Assembly: GCA_005406025.1 (NCBI GenBank)
Contig: BGZK01001560.1
Coordinates: forward strand, 1-64,000
DNA length: 64,000 nucleotides
Reading direction: 5' to 3'
Origin: Eumeta japonica
Taxonomy: Eukaryota > Arthropoda > Insecta > Lepidoptera > Psychidae
A program made the translations under genes and the position numbers. A model generated the notes under the pieces. The model saw only the letters and a program-made list of their open reading frames with translations. It searched no databases and was not told the origin of the DNA. The stretch's first letter is position 1. Every line of letters starts with the position of its first letter. This document shows positions 1 through 12,339 of this stretch, piece by piece.

Positions 1-1660
1 AAAGATATTTACAATGGAGTTTATGTCAGAGCATACACGACCGCAGTAATGGATATTTTATGTGCGTTTAGACGACGCCGATTGTTTTATGCCACCGACG
101 TTTGTCGTTATTCGACGTGAAACTGTTTAGACCCAACCGCGATCTCACTTTCAATACACGTATACGGTATACACGAATCAATGTAAAAATGAGTAAATCT
201 GGATGCGCCACTTGATGCGTAATGAAGGTGTAACGTAACACGCCTGCGGACTGTTAGAACTTACACTCGTATACAAACCTACACTCGTAGTGTAACGTCT
301 CACTTCGCAGGAATGTTCAAAATGATAGCGTTAAGAAAATATTACCTTATCCATCCTAGACTGTTGTTGCAAAAATGTAAGTGGTACATTGCATGTTCGT
401 ATTTTGTGGAGATTATTATTTGAAGAGGACTCTTCAAATACACCATAGTGAGTGGTTATGTTGCACGATTAAAGAAATTTTGAAATCATCATGTTCAAAA
501 ATAGACTGTCTGAATATAGTTTGTTAAAAAGAGAGTGTGAATTTTAAATAATGCATTTCAATAAATGAGTTTTCTTCAATTATTTCTATATCACTAACTA
601 GTAATCATTCGCCGATAAAATTGTGTAATGAAGTTTACGAGCCAAAAAAATTTAACGACGAAAAACCATGGAAAATATTCGTCACTACGTTTGATCCGAG
701 GTAGAGCCTATAGTGCCATGCTCCAATCACACAAGGCCGTGCAGATTACAGAGCCCACTAGATTTTTTATTAAATAGCTGGAAAATATAGAGCAACAAAA
801 TCTTAGTTGATAATAAATTCAACTCGACATTTTATTTCAGCCAACACGCCGCCGCTCTATAAACAAAACATCGGGTAATGGTAGTAAGACTAAATCCCAG
901 CAAACGAGATGTATCCGTCGAGGACGAGATGTGAGGGGCTTGGTCGGGTTCACAGTTATTTATTGGAACATTAAACTTGCCCCAGATACACTATCACTCT
1001 TATTCAATTATTTTCTAAAAATATGTTTAATAGCTTTTCGTCAATCTTTTTGTAGTTAGTTTTGACAAAAAAATACTTTTAGGTAAAAGTCTCCTAAAAT
1101 AACTTTTAATACTGTTTTATTAATATCATTTTTAAGTTTTCTCTTTCTATCATATTTTAATTAAAAATACGACAAAGCGGCAACAGCGTCTTTTTATTGT
1201 TGTTGGTATTTCACAACCAAACTATAAACATTTGATTCTGATCTTTTATATATACATTTTCTATACCTTATAATTCATTGTTGAATTACTACTTAAATAA
1301 GCAGTAAAATCAATCAATTTTCCATAACGATGCTCATAGTTCAGCGGTTCAATTATTCCGCTGTGCATTATGCATATGACGTTGCTGCATAACGTCCTTA
1401 CAACACAGCAGCGTTGCATTCAATAGAATGGTTGAATAATTGTGCAGTGGCTACGAATATCAATTAATTTTGCAAATTATCAATTATGGAACTCGAGTGA
1501 TCATAATGACGGAGGGAAATAAATTATTCTGATATGACTTATTTCAGCTATAAAATATTAAAAAAAGTCAATAAATAACCCAGAAAGTAATAATTTAATA
1601 GAGCTCAGTAGTAGATAGTTTAACTGTAAGTGACCGTCAACTATACGTTAATGATAATAT
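1..1660. other. AT-rich noncoding stretch
   Basis: I see no open frame with protein-like content, no RNA gene and no recognisable repeat. Stops are dense in all six frames. Confidence 0.5.
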
Positions 1661-1664
1661 TTCA

Positions 1665-1900
1665 GTCCGTCGATTAGATCTACACGCGCAGTCGTGGTGT
1701 GCCCGGTCGGGTCGTCGGCGCACCAGACACTCCACCCGATCTACGCGAGATAAAAGAGCAGACGCGAGCCGACCTAAGCAAACTGTAATATCGTGTCGAG
1801 AGGACGAAAAAGGCAACGCCGTTTGGCACTACCGGCGGCGCAGCGCCCGTGGCATCACGCCAGCAGTCAACACCGGAGGACACTACTCTCTAAAGCAATC
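1665..1900. other. GC-rich island, function unknown
   Basis: Base composition jumps from AT-rich to CpG-rich for about 230 bases. A 67-codon minus-strand frame exists here, but its arginine/proline-rich content is what GC-rich DNA gives by chance. It could be a regulatory module, an untranslated exon or a repeat remnant. 1,900-2,630 holds nothing I can name. Confidence 0.3.
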
Positions 1901-2634
1901 GTCCTACTCATCTTTATTATGATCGCTATAAATAACTAGCGAATAGAAGATAATTTATACAAGTTTCTTTGAATACATATTTAAATGATTACATTATATT
2001 ACTTTTTAAGTTGAAATTATTTCATAAGTTTTAAACGATACTTCTATTTAAGCATACACAATACACGTAAAATGATTCGTAGAAATATTTAATCTTTACA
2101 TATTTTCTAATTTCTTAGTGTATAAAATGGTATATAAGATATATCAGTAATCGGATACGAGTAAAAATTAAAACAATGTGCGTATCATGTGAAAACATAT
2201 TTTAGTGTACAGAACAATTTCTGAAATTGATAACAAGTGTTTGTCACGTTTATCGTGTAATGCATATTGCTTTTGACTGCAGCATTATCTATGGCTTCTT
2301 AAATTCCATAGAAGGATTAGATAATTTTAATTCCAACTGAAGATACAGGCATGAATTCTTGTAAAACGAAAAAAAATTCGGTACATTTTCCTCGCTTTCT
2401 GCCAATCTTGATTACAGAATATTTTAAATGTTAAGTAGGGTACTAAGAAACCTATCTAAAAACCAAGAGTACATCTGGTTGGCGAAAGAGAAAATGCAGT
2501 GAAAAATTGATGTACGCAATAACCAAACTTTATTCGTTTAGTTAAATGTGCATCTTTAAATAATAGATTGATAATGAAAAGGTAATAAAAGGCGTGTAGA
2601 AGACTATATCACTGAACAAAGCAAGTGTAATTAT

Positions 2635-2870
2635 TGGCTTAAGAGCGCCAGGAGGGCGCTCTCCAACAGCAAATTGAATCTGCGAGTAGCTATTAGCCGA
2701 GACCACAGCACCGCGACTCACTCCTCGCGTGCCAAACGGGCGAGCTCATTCCCGCCGCTACCCACATCCTACCCAGTCGTAGCTTTTACTATTGTCGCCT
2801 GTTTATGTAACGTTCCGTTTTGTGTACAAAATAAACCAACATTTAATTGAGAACCACTCTCCTTACATGA
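2635..2870. other. GC-rich island with short hairpin, possibly LTR-like
   Basis: Near 2,644 an 8-bp inverted repeat (AGAGCGCC / GGCGCTCT) with a 5-base loop opens a GC-rich segment. The segment ends in AT-rich DNA with an AATAAA-like signal near 2,830. Hairpin, GC-rich body and polyadenylation-like end recall a solo LTR, but I found no matching flanking duplication, so this is only a suggestion. 2,870-3,890 shows nothing. Confidence 0.2.
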
Positions 2871-3889
2871 TAAATGTGTCAACTAGTATGTAGGTAAATT
2901 ATTCATGAAAACTATTATAATAGGATGTATCTAAGTAAAGAGACTAACTTTAATCAAAATATCTGTGCAAAATATAGGCTTCTCATTTCGTTAGCGTACG
3001 TACTTAATGCAAATTAATGAACAAGTTTAATACATCAAAATATGTAATACAATAACCCTCAACATATAGACCTTAGAAGAAACTTGCTCGTTTCTCTTGA
3101 AGCAAAGCCAAACGAGTAATAAGGTATAATAAATTCACAAAATATTATGACGTATTTCGAGTGTTTTATAATAATAACCTATAAAATAAAGATATTTGGA
3201 ATGATATTAAAGCTCTTTTTTATTACTAGACGACAGAAATACGGTTGCCTATGTTAAAGTAGCCACAAACGAGCCGTACTAAATGTATGAAAGAGCAGGA
3301 GAAATTTAGTTTGGAATATTTTACAACTTGCTGCGATATAAATTGTAATATTTATTATAGGGGTTCGTTTTCAAGGTTATTTTATGTATCATAATGAACT
3401 AATATTTTTATTTATAAAAATAAAAAAGCATTGCAAGCTTTTGGACTTTTGTTAAAAATAAATATAGATTGAATTCTCAAAAAATGTACATTCTTTTGAA
3501 TTCTTCCATTTCTCGAAAATCAGGTCGTCGCCCCCGTCTTTTATTTTAGAAATTCAATATCGACAATATATTAACAGAAACTCCGAGACTATTTTGGCTT
3601 TATTATTTAATAAAAAAAAATCCTATCACATAGCGAAGTTGTGCGTTATCGTTCACTATAAAAGAATTAATATGCATTCAAAAAACTTGGTTCACATTCT
3701 TTTTAGCGCCGAAATATTGTGGGTAAAATGAAAATAAAATATTAATGTAATAATAATATTACACTTACGCCTATTTTCCGGAAAGGTAGTAAGAGACATA
3801 AAATTTTCACATGGTAGGATCTTTTCATATCTCTCGTGCTCTAACATCCACTAATCTTTTCATGCAAGCTCGTCGGTTTCGGGTGCTTA

Positions 3890-4542
3890 GAATTTTTCTT
3901 TTTTTTTTTAGTATGCCACCACAATTTGGTCTGGATAAGATTTTCTAGGGCGTCCCTTGCCGACCTTTCCACCACACATTCTCTCTATAGATTTGTTTTG
4001 TCGGTCTGCTTTCATCCTTCCTTTCCAGATGGCTAAATCACCGCAACAAACCTTTTTCTACTCTAGTCGCTACATCTTTCAGACCGCACCCCTCCCTGAC
4101 ATCTCTGTTCCTACATCTATCTTTCCAAAACACTCGACACATTATGCAGAAATCGTATCTTCATGGCATTGATTCTACTTTCCTTATTCGTCTGCCATAC
4201 CCAATTTTAAGCGTTTTAATCAGAACATTATGAACAGCCAAACTGTCTTGTTGTTTAGTTGTGAGACACTTTCCCTTTCACCGAACTATGAGCAAAGTGT
4301 AAATTCTTAAAAAAATATAATTTATTTCAATTGTTATTTTACAACCTATGAAATAAAGAAGTTTTGAATTTGAATTTTCATAATGATAAGCAAGGCGCCA
4401 TTCACTCTCCCTTTAATATCTCTATCAAATCATATTTACCATCATTTGTGAACATACTACCCAAGTACACAAACTCTTTAACTTGTACGACTCTCCATCT
4501 TTTATATATCACATTCAGTCGCGCTTTCGCTTCTTTCAAACA
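3890..4542 (-). pseudogene. LINE reverse-transcriptase relic, C-terminal part
   Basis: Read on the minus strand, the relic starts with VMVFERSE-like residues and continues into VKEFVYLGSMFTNDG (about 4,500-4,450). Further on come fragments resembling the usual WVWQKKHESRINA segment, and it ends with KVGKGRPRKSYPDQI (about 3,990-3,900). This is the region after the catalytic domain in a family of non-LTR retrotransposons abundant in Lepidoptera. The clade, RTE-like or other, is not resolved. Frameshifts and stops are frequent. The upstream part of the same copy lies at 5,531-5,780, separated by a 980-bp insertion. A second insertion, a LINE 3' tail at about 4,254-4,378, interrupts it again. 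It is a dead fragment, not a host gene. Confidence 0.75.
4254..4380 (+). mobile_element. 5'-truncated LINE 3' tail nested in LINE relic
   Basis: The minus-strand LINE coding homology stops at about 4,380 and resumes at about 4,254. The 125 bases between end on the plus strand in ACCTATGAAATAAAG followed by repeated TTTGAATTTGAATTT. The same kind of ending, on the opposite strand, is seen at 9,605-9,650. I read it as a short, 5'-truncated retrotransposed tail. The exact ends are uncertain. Confidence 0.5.
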
Positions 4543-5538
4543 CCATGACCCATAGGACATAAAGAGAGGATAGAAATGGTATCTTTTCATTTATCCACTA
4601 GGATCAGTGAGGCCGCAGTCCCAAGTAAACAGATTGTATTTATTAAACACACAGAACCCTGATCTACATCATTGCTTGAATTTTAGAAAGCAATAACGCT
4701 TTAAAAAATATTTTGCTATTCTAAAATACCTACACTTTATTTATTTTTTACTGTCTAAATATTTTTGCACAACATTTGTACTTAAACGATGGAATATATG
4801 TACATAATAAATAAAGCAAAAAATATAAACGTAAGAGACAAAGAATAAGAGAAAACTTATACTTCTGACAAAAAAAAAAAAAAAACTATTTTGTAATTAG
4901 TGTTGTGACAATTAACGCTAACATAGATACTTGTTTAAAAATAGTGCTAATAATTGTAACAAACAAAATAAATTTCAAAATGTTATTAAAACAGTACGTA
5001 AAAATGCAGTAGTACTAAATAAAATGCAATATTTATTTGTATATTCATATCTTTATTGAAATTACACGTATAAAATTAAATATTGTCCTTTAAATTAATA
5101 TAGACTTATTAAGCAACTGTCTTTTGTTAATTTGTTAAAGTTTTTTAAGAAAAAAAAATATATTAAAATATAGAAATACTTCATAAAAACCATTTTGTTA
5201 ACTAAAGTTTATTTTCAAAGGTAACTAACTCCGTATAAAGAAACGAACAATTAACAAATAAACAAACTCTACAATTTCAAAATTTGTCAATAAATAAAGT
5301 TTATCATTTACTGATGATAACAAATACCTCCTCGGGGTATACTTAATTACGGAGATCACACGCTTTAATCATGGAGGACGACATTTTAAACATAATTCCG
5401 CGGAATTCCTTTCGTTGCAAATTCTTACTATAAAGTACAGCGCGCGTTCAGAGTTCATTTCGCCATTTGGTCACATAACGGGCGCGCACGTCTCGCCCAC
5501 AACATTTCTATTCTCTCTTTATATTCTGTGCCATGACC
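4543..5538. mobile_element. hAT-like non-autonomous element, 980 bp, with 8-bp TSD
   Basis: Direct repeats CCATGACC at 4,543-4,550 and 5,531-5,538 bracket 980 bases. The bracketed DNA ends in inverted repeats: CATAGGACATAAAGAGAG on the left and CACAGAATATAAAGAGAG read inward from the right. They match at about 24 of 28 positions. The LINE reading frame on the minus strand continues across the element if one duplication is removed, which confirms the insertion. An 8-bp duplication is typical of hAT elements. The interior is AT-rich, has no transposase and depends on an enzyme encoded elsewhere. A GC-rich patch lies inside the right end (about 5,440-5,505). Family assignment rests on duplication length and termini only. 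Confidence 0.82.
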
Positions 5539-5785
5539 TTAGTCTTACTGACATTTACTTTCATATCTCTTTCCTTAACAGAATCATTAATTTTAGTTAC
5601 AATCAACTGTCACTCGCACGTCGACGGCACAAGGATTATTACCTGGTCGCCGACATACAGCTCATACATTCTTAGTTCCACATTCATATTTTTTCAAATC
5701 TTACAGCCAGCATCCATGAATAGGTCAAATAACCACGGCGAAGCTACATATCCCTGTGTAGCTTCACCCTCCCCCCCCATATCAT
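5531..5785 (-). pseudogene. LINE reverse-transcriptase relic, central part
   Basis: The minus-strand translation gives QGYVASPWLFDLFMDAG, then a damaged stretch where the YADD catalytic loop should lie (only a GDQVI remnant is visible). It then reads NDSVKERDMKVNVSKTKVM up to the duplicated target site. These are motifs of the finger/palm and post-catalytic part of a non-LTR reverse transcriptase. The copy continues at 3,890-4,542 beyond the hAT-like insertion. Stops and a deletion around the active site show that it is inactive. Nothing upstream of about 5,785 can be assigned to the same copy. Confidence 0.72.
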
Positions 5786-5789
5786 ATAT

Positions 5790-6040
5790 ATACATATGCT
5801 AAATGCACATTTACTTACTGTCACCATAGCACGGTCACGACCGGCCGTCATCATCGACATCGAGCACTCTACGTTCGCGGACGTTTATGACGACATTGCT
5901 CGGTTTACGCGGTCGTTCCGAGGCGGCGGTGCGGCAATAACCACGACTAGGAGTCAATTAATTCTTTATTTTACACAAGCAGTGTCAATGCGTTCGGTCC
6001 GTTTTACGATTCGCGTTTATTACTTAGCAACATTATAACT
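5790..6040. other. GC-rich island with open frames and a donor-like site
   Basis: An 80-codon plus-strand frame runs through this CpG-rich segment, but I recognise nothing in it. On the minus strand a GTAAGT donor-like site (5,813-5,818) follows a short open frame with several methionines. It could be an untranslated or first exon, a regulatory module, or chance. No partner exon was found. Confidence 0.2.
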
Positions 6041-9000
6041 GAATAGAGATGTAGCCGAGAGATGATAGTTGCGTATTTACGAACAATAAAATTACAAGGT
6101 GTATAAATATCGAAATGTTGGAACAAAGTGATAATGAAAAAAAATATTTAGCAGAAATCTTTTAGTCCGTTTATAGTTTTCTTTTAAAAAAAATTTAAAA
6201 TTGATTTCTTAAAAAAATAGTTTCCGTATTGGTTCAAATTCGATTTATTCGCTTTAATTTAAGAGAAACGGAAAATGGTTTATGAGATTTCCTTTGGTAT
6301 GATCATGCGGCACACAGACAGCTATTTTCTATATACTCTTGTAAATAATACATCTTTTACTCTAAGATTTCTTAAAGTACATTTGTAGTACCCTCACTGA
6401 TACTGCTTTAGACCTATAAACCGCATAATTATACTGATATTTATACAATCAATTATTATTGAAACACCTAAAACGTTTTAATAGTAAACACACTATTCTT
6501 TCTACAGTATTGAAATTGAAAACAGGTGTACAAGAGCTGTTGTGACTTAAGTTAAAAGCGCCGCCTACGAATCAGAAGACCCCGCCACGAGCAAACTGAC
6601 CAACAAATTTTTAATCCAAATGAAATTAAACCACTCCCTCCATGCATCGCAGAGTACGTTAAGACGTCGGTCGTGGACATTGTCACATTATACGCCGGCG
6701 ACCGTCGCTAGCAGCGCCAACTTACTGAATCTGCGTGGACTATATACAGTATCATCATTATTTTAAATACATACATACATAAGCCTATAGGACAAAAAAG
6801 CTAAAAGTTTCTGGAAGAATGGTAATTAAATACATATTTTTTTTTAAGAAAATTTTTCAATATGTCAAAATATTGGTACATTTTCGGTCTATATGATTCT
6901 AATGTTTTTTTATCATTTGTTACATAAGCCAATAAAAGTTCGGAGTGTATCTCTACTCTAGTGGCGAAAAGGAAAACATTAATTATAAGGGTTGTGCGCT
7001 TTGAACCCTACTGTGTGTACATACGAACGTCGCTTAGAGTATTAAGAACGCCGAATGTACAAGCTCTAGGGTTGTTGCGAGTAAACAGCTATCACGCAGC
7101 AATCACGCGCGCCCCTCGGCTCCGTTCCGACGGCCTCATATTGAAGTCCGCAAAATTTATTCTCTCGGCGCAGTGGGATAAGATTTTCTGCTTTATTCGG
7201 GTAAAAGCTGCGGGTGGCGGCGGGAGGCAAATTGGATGGGATTGCGACATATTTTGCGTAGCAACTGCTGTCGACATGCCTACTTTATGTTGAAATTTGA
7301 GTGTGAATTTTTTAAGTTGTAGAAGTATTTTTTTTATACTTAGTCATGTAATACATGACGTCTTATCTTCTAAATATTGGATTAAACGATTGAATGTACA
7401 TTACAAATCAATAAATTAAAGTGTTTTATGAAACAAAAAAAGGCCAGATGAACTAAGTACAAATATAATACAAAAATAAATAAAAACGAAATCTGTAATA
7501 AGCAATATTAAGATTCCCAACAAGTCTATATAGAGTATGGACAAAAAAGTGTAGAGTGATACACACAAGAGAACAAGATATCGCACATACCATTCTATTA
7601 CTGCCTTTCATAATTACATAAATGGCTGTATACAAGATCAGGCGGATGCGGCTAGTAGATGCCAAAAAGCTTTGCGTACACCTTGTAGTCTCATATATAA
7701 AGGCCCCTAATGATAAATAAATCATAAAAAATATGGTGTTAAATTATTATTTTTTTATTTTAGCTTTACGCGCGTTCCGTCATCTATTAGTGTTTTTTAA
7801 AATTAACATGCACAACGAACAAACACGACAATTCACCGCAGGCGGTACAAGTTAACTGGACTAGCGTCGCCTGCGGTCGAAAGCAAGCGTCCATAATAAC
7901 CTCGCATACTATGAGTCTCGTGTATCAGCCTATAAACACGGTAAAAGTGTCTGTATGCATGAAAACGTTATACGCTTGTTTAGATTTTGGAGGCAGAGCT
8001 TTAATCCCGCCCGTGTTGTAGTCACAAAGAGTTTTTTCACCATTTTGTTATATTTGTTTTTCTTAGGGCAAATGACTGACTGTCTTTTAATAAATTTACT
8101 GTAAAAAGATTACCTATGCTAATGAGTGTTTTTAAATAAATTAAAATCTGCTGCTTTTTCGGCATCATCTTTTGAAGAAATGATTAAATTGATTGTAAAG
8201 AGAAGGGAATTTGGACATTTTTTTTTATAAGTTATCAGTAATATTTTTTAAAACAGACATTTACTATGAAATATTATAGAAAAAGAGTAGTGGTATCTCT
8301 ACTGTTGGTTTACTGTATCCGAAAACTTAAAGGTTTGGAACCTTTCGTGGACCTGTACAAAACTAAATTTGATATTAACTTTTGATGTTAAGAAATCCAA
8401 TTGTGACAAACATAAAAAAAAACAAGATATTGATAATGTTCAACAGTGTTACGAACGACGCGTGTTTTGAAACATTATAGACAATGTTTTGAACGAGTGT
8501 CATAATCACTACAACAATTTAAGACTTGAAAATTGTTAACCTATTTGTGAAAACTTTTCTTTCCATTGCACAAATTTTCGAAAATAATCTGTTAGCCACC
8601 TTCGGTAGCCTAACAATGGATACAAAGCTAAAACTGATAAGTGTTTTTAATTTTGTATACCCTTTATTAAATCTTTGTGCATGCCATTGTATAAATTCAA
8701 CCGATCATGTTTGACGTATATAATACTACTGTCTGTACTGTTTTTGGCGCTTATCGTCTCGATTATATATGTTATGAACTTGTATAATAAAAAATTAAAA
8801 AAATATATAATCACTAGCTGTTTCTACCAACGTTGATTTTTACAGTATACCAACCGATCATAAAAAATAGCAAAGAACTGATGTATTTGAACGTACTTTT
8901 TAAGTGCATTTTGGGAAGTTCTTTCATTGATTTTCGGACATTGAATTGTACATCATAACTTGTAGATTTTAAAGGTATCTTATGTTGAGAAAAAATTTTA

Positions 9001-9600
9001 TAATGATATTAATTATTAATCAATACTAATTTTCGTTGTTGACCACTTGGAAAAAAAATAGAGAGAGGACTGGTGAATCTTGAGAAATAAAGGTTTTCTA
9101 AACAACAATAAATGAGCAACAAATAATGAAAATAAATTAAAAAATGCCGACTGCTAAAAATGAACTGCATAAAATGGAAACAAAATGATGTAAAAAATTA
9201 TTCAATGAACTATGATAAAATATTTACAATCGGAGGCATAATGTCGCAGGCAAGAGTCGCAGCAAGTAATGAAACAAATCTAATGCTTCTAACTGCAAAT
9301 ATATATCATATTTGATTAAATGAATTTTTACATAATTTTATTTCCATCTTTTCAGAACACTTTAATACAGTCATTTTTTTTTTATATTTTTGAAGTAATA
9401 CTTCTTTTGGGGCGTTATTAATAAATAATGAGAGAGTGTGAACTTTTATCGTGATGACACGATAAAACTACACTAGAAATGATTCTCGTTCGCAAGTGGT
9501 TTAGCGAGCAACTTTATACCACTAATAACTGATGTGCCAATAAGGTTCGCCACTGAGTGGCGCTTATAATTAGACGAAATTAATATTAATCACTTAATAA
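6040..9600. other. Noncoding stretch with two GC-rich islands
   Basis: Mostly AT-rich with no supportable gene. GC-rich islands lie at about 6,550-6,740 and 7,080-7,250. The 110-codon frame across the second has no start in good context and no familiar motif. A 10-bp perfect inverted repeat (ACCGCAGGCG) sits at 7,835-7,844 and 7,868-7,877. A CACTAGCTGTT sequence near 8,812 resembles the start of a common lepidopteran repeat, but the rest is too decayed to assign. Confidence 0.35.
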
Positions 9601-9604
9601 CTAA

Positions 9605-10290
9605 ATCAAATCAAAAATATCTTTATTTCGTAGGTAATAGAAATTACACTTGAAATGCGTCATAAACAACTGTTTTCGACATTAAAATTACCACCCATTT
9701 CAAATGCTGATTCACCATGAGAAGAATTGTCAAGAAACTCAAGGTTTGTTCTTTTTTACTCATCCATACAAAATATTGAATAATTAATAATTTAGTACAA
9801 CACTTAGTAATAACATGAAGCAACCTGATAACCGAGCAGTTCAATCCCATAGGTTTTTTTTATTAATATATTCAGACACGGTATAATAAACTCTTGCCAT
9901 ATAACTTTCTTTTAACAAAACATTTTAATTCATAAAATGGCAAATTTTGAATTTCAGCTGGGATCTTATAATAAAAACGCACACATTGCCTCTTAAACGA
10001 TTTATTAACTTTGCTTAGACGGGTTTTATAAGCAGCAAGATTGTTTTTATATCTAGTGTTAATGTTATGGATGTTGTTCCTGTTTTTGAATAATTCTATA
10101 TGTCTCTTGACATATATCAGGTTTTCGTATATGTATTGTGATCCTACAGTTAAAACAATAATTTCCTTGAATTTTTCTCTGAGATGTCATCGGTCTCAAA
10201 TCATAAAGAGCACGAATAGCTCGTTTTTGCATCACGAAAATTGTGTTAATATCGGCTGTGTGACCCCATAGCAAAATTCCTTAGGTCAGG
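9605..10290 (-). pseudogene. Jockey-like LINE, 3' end
   Basis: The minus strand carries MLWGHTADINTIFVMQKRA followed by IRALYDL at about 10,270-10,180, then further open but broken sequence. It ends in an ACGAAATAAAG motif and a TTTGATTTGATTT tail at about 9,605. The same peptide pattern occurs after the reverse-transcriptase domain of the element at 42,134-43,530, so both belong to one jockey-like family. Only the last part of ORF2 and the 3' untranslated region remain, a typical 5'-truncated insertion. The tail places the 3' end at 9,605. No flanking duplication could be defined. Confidence 0.6.
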
Positions 10291-12338
10291 AAACTATGAA
10301 AAAACACAAACTAGTCTCGCGGTCCTTTCATCTGTAAGTTGCCGAATTAAGGTCGTATCCACAATATCCGTATCTCGTTCCTGTCCATTATGTTTACATC
10401 GAACGGTTTAGTGCTAGTCAAGAAAAAATTAATAAGTTTTGTTTTCCTCTCATTAGAATATTAATACTAAACCACTTAACTAATTAAGAAATGGTTCTGT
10501 TTACTTCGTCAAAAAGAAGTTTTAGAACCTTTCTCTTTAACTTATACTGTAACAGACAAGTCCTAAGACCGTGTCAAGTAATGTAATACGCCTGATGGAT
10601 TGCAAAACGTTTCACCATTAAATAGATCACTATCTAATGGTGAAAAGTAAAACAAGTTTTTTAGTTAAAGTTATAAAATTGATTGTTTAATTTAAGTAGG
10701 ACAAACATAAACTATTTGGGTAATACATAACAATACATAATTGTCGTCAGTATATTTAGATTTATGATATTTCTTTTTAGTTTAAATTATTGTTAAATAC
10801 TATAATTTTTGTAATGTTCAATAGATAACTGTATTTGATCTTGCCTAATTTAAAGAGGCAATATGGAGCAAGCAAATGAGGAAGCGTTGATAATCATACG
10901 GAATATATTTTTAATAGCATCAATAACTTTTTATTTTAATGTTCATAATCTCTTATAATTTGAAATTAAAAAATAAAATTGATATTATGCTATGTATAAG
11001 AAAATAAATACTTATTTTTCAATTTTTTAAATTTCAATTAAACTTATCAACAGTATTGACCATTCACCTCGTCTTTTTATTATTTTAATGTGTTAATTAT
11101 TTGCGTGTGACAAAAAACATTTTTTTAATTACGCCAAAGAAGTATAACTTCTCTTGCACATACATAAATACACACATTGTTTGGTTTCTTGTAATCGGTG
11201 TCAACGTAGTATGTCGTAATACTATACTCCTGACAAATTTCTTTTATCGATATATTGTTATGAATTTATTATTGATTTGTAGTTATTATATTACTTATGT
11301 ATTCTTAATTAAGTAATTTTTCTCTCATTGTATTACGTAACGCTTTCATTGGCGGTCGTTAAAATTATCTTTGAAAGTAGTAAAGAACTGGGTTTGTTAC
11401 TCGATTTTTATAATGAATTGTAATAATTATTTTTCTTTTTAATAAAACTTATTACATGATTATGTATGAACTTAATCACAGCTTTATTATAAGTTTTTAA
11501 AATTCAAATGAAAATGGTTGCTAACCAACTTTAAATCGTTATAGAACCTGGTTTAATAAAAAAAGTCAATATGACGACTGGTTGTCGCCATGTTGACTTT
11601 TGATTACTGTCATGTGTTTAGTGACCCTCACAAGATTAAGACAAATCGATTTACGTAAAAGAATTATCAAAATCGACCCACGCGTTTGGTTTCTAGAACA
11701 CCACAAGAAATACATAAATAAATATATATACAGAGGTTGATAAACACATTAATTTTCTTTTCGTCGCACAGTCGAGTAAAAATAATTCACCAATTTCAAC
11801 ACGAATAAATGTAACGTACGGAAGATAAAAAAATTATGGATCACCTATATAAAGTGAATTCGAATTCAATGCAGAAGTCGCTGACAGAAGCTAGTTTTTA
11901 ATGATATTGTAATAGATTTTTTTTTATCGTCCATTGTTTGACTGTTACACTGTGCACACCGCTTATCAAGTATTTATTAACGGATAAATATTAGGCACGG
12001 GCAGCCGGCGGCGTGTTAACCGGATAAAAAGCTTTGATGTCGGTCGATAACTGGCAGCGGACGCGCGACGTATGCGGCGTTGGCGGTGACTGACGGGCAC
12101 GCGGTAGTGCATAACACAAAATTGGAAGCTCGCCTGTAGTTCACATGCATTTTCTTTGTTCAGTTAATGTAGATCAAATAGTGATTTTTGAATCCCAATA
12201 TTAAAACACTGTGATCTAGTGTAATTTAAAAAAATGACTTCTAAGATAGGGATAAGTTAATTTCTTCTGCATGAACTATTGGTTTAATAAAATAAATTAA
12301 AACTGCTTAAAAGAAGACAAATGCATGGCCTATAAATA
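10290..12338. other. AT-rich noncoding stretch
   Basis: No gene is supportable. An imperfect hairpin with a GTCAACATGG/CCATGTTGAC-type core lies at about 11,559-11,601. A GC-rich island at 11,990-12,130 stands out. It could be regulatory, but I have no further evidence. Confidence 0.4.
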
Positions 12339-12339
12339 T

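Noticed and set aside
2635..2870. Solo LTR
   Set aside because: Hairpin and AATAAA-like end fit, but no TG...CA ends with matching flanking duplication could be found. Kept only as a GC-rich island.
6961..7293. 110-codon plus-strand frame
   Set aside because: It has no ATG at its start in the genomic sequence, no motif, no splice signals, and an equally open antisense frame in GC-rich DNA.
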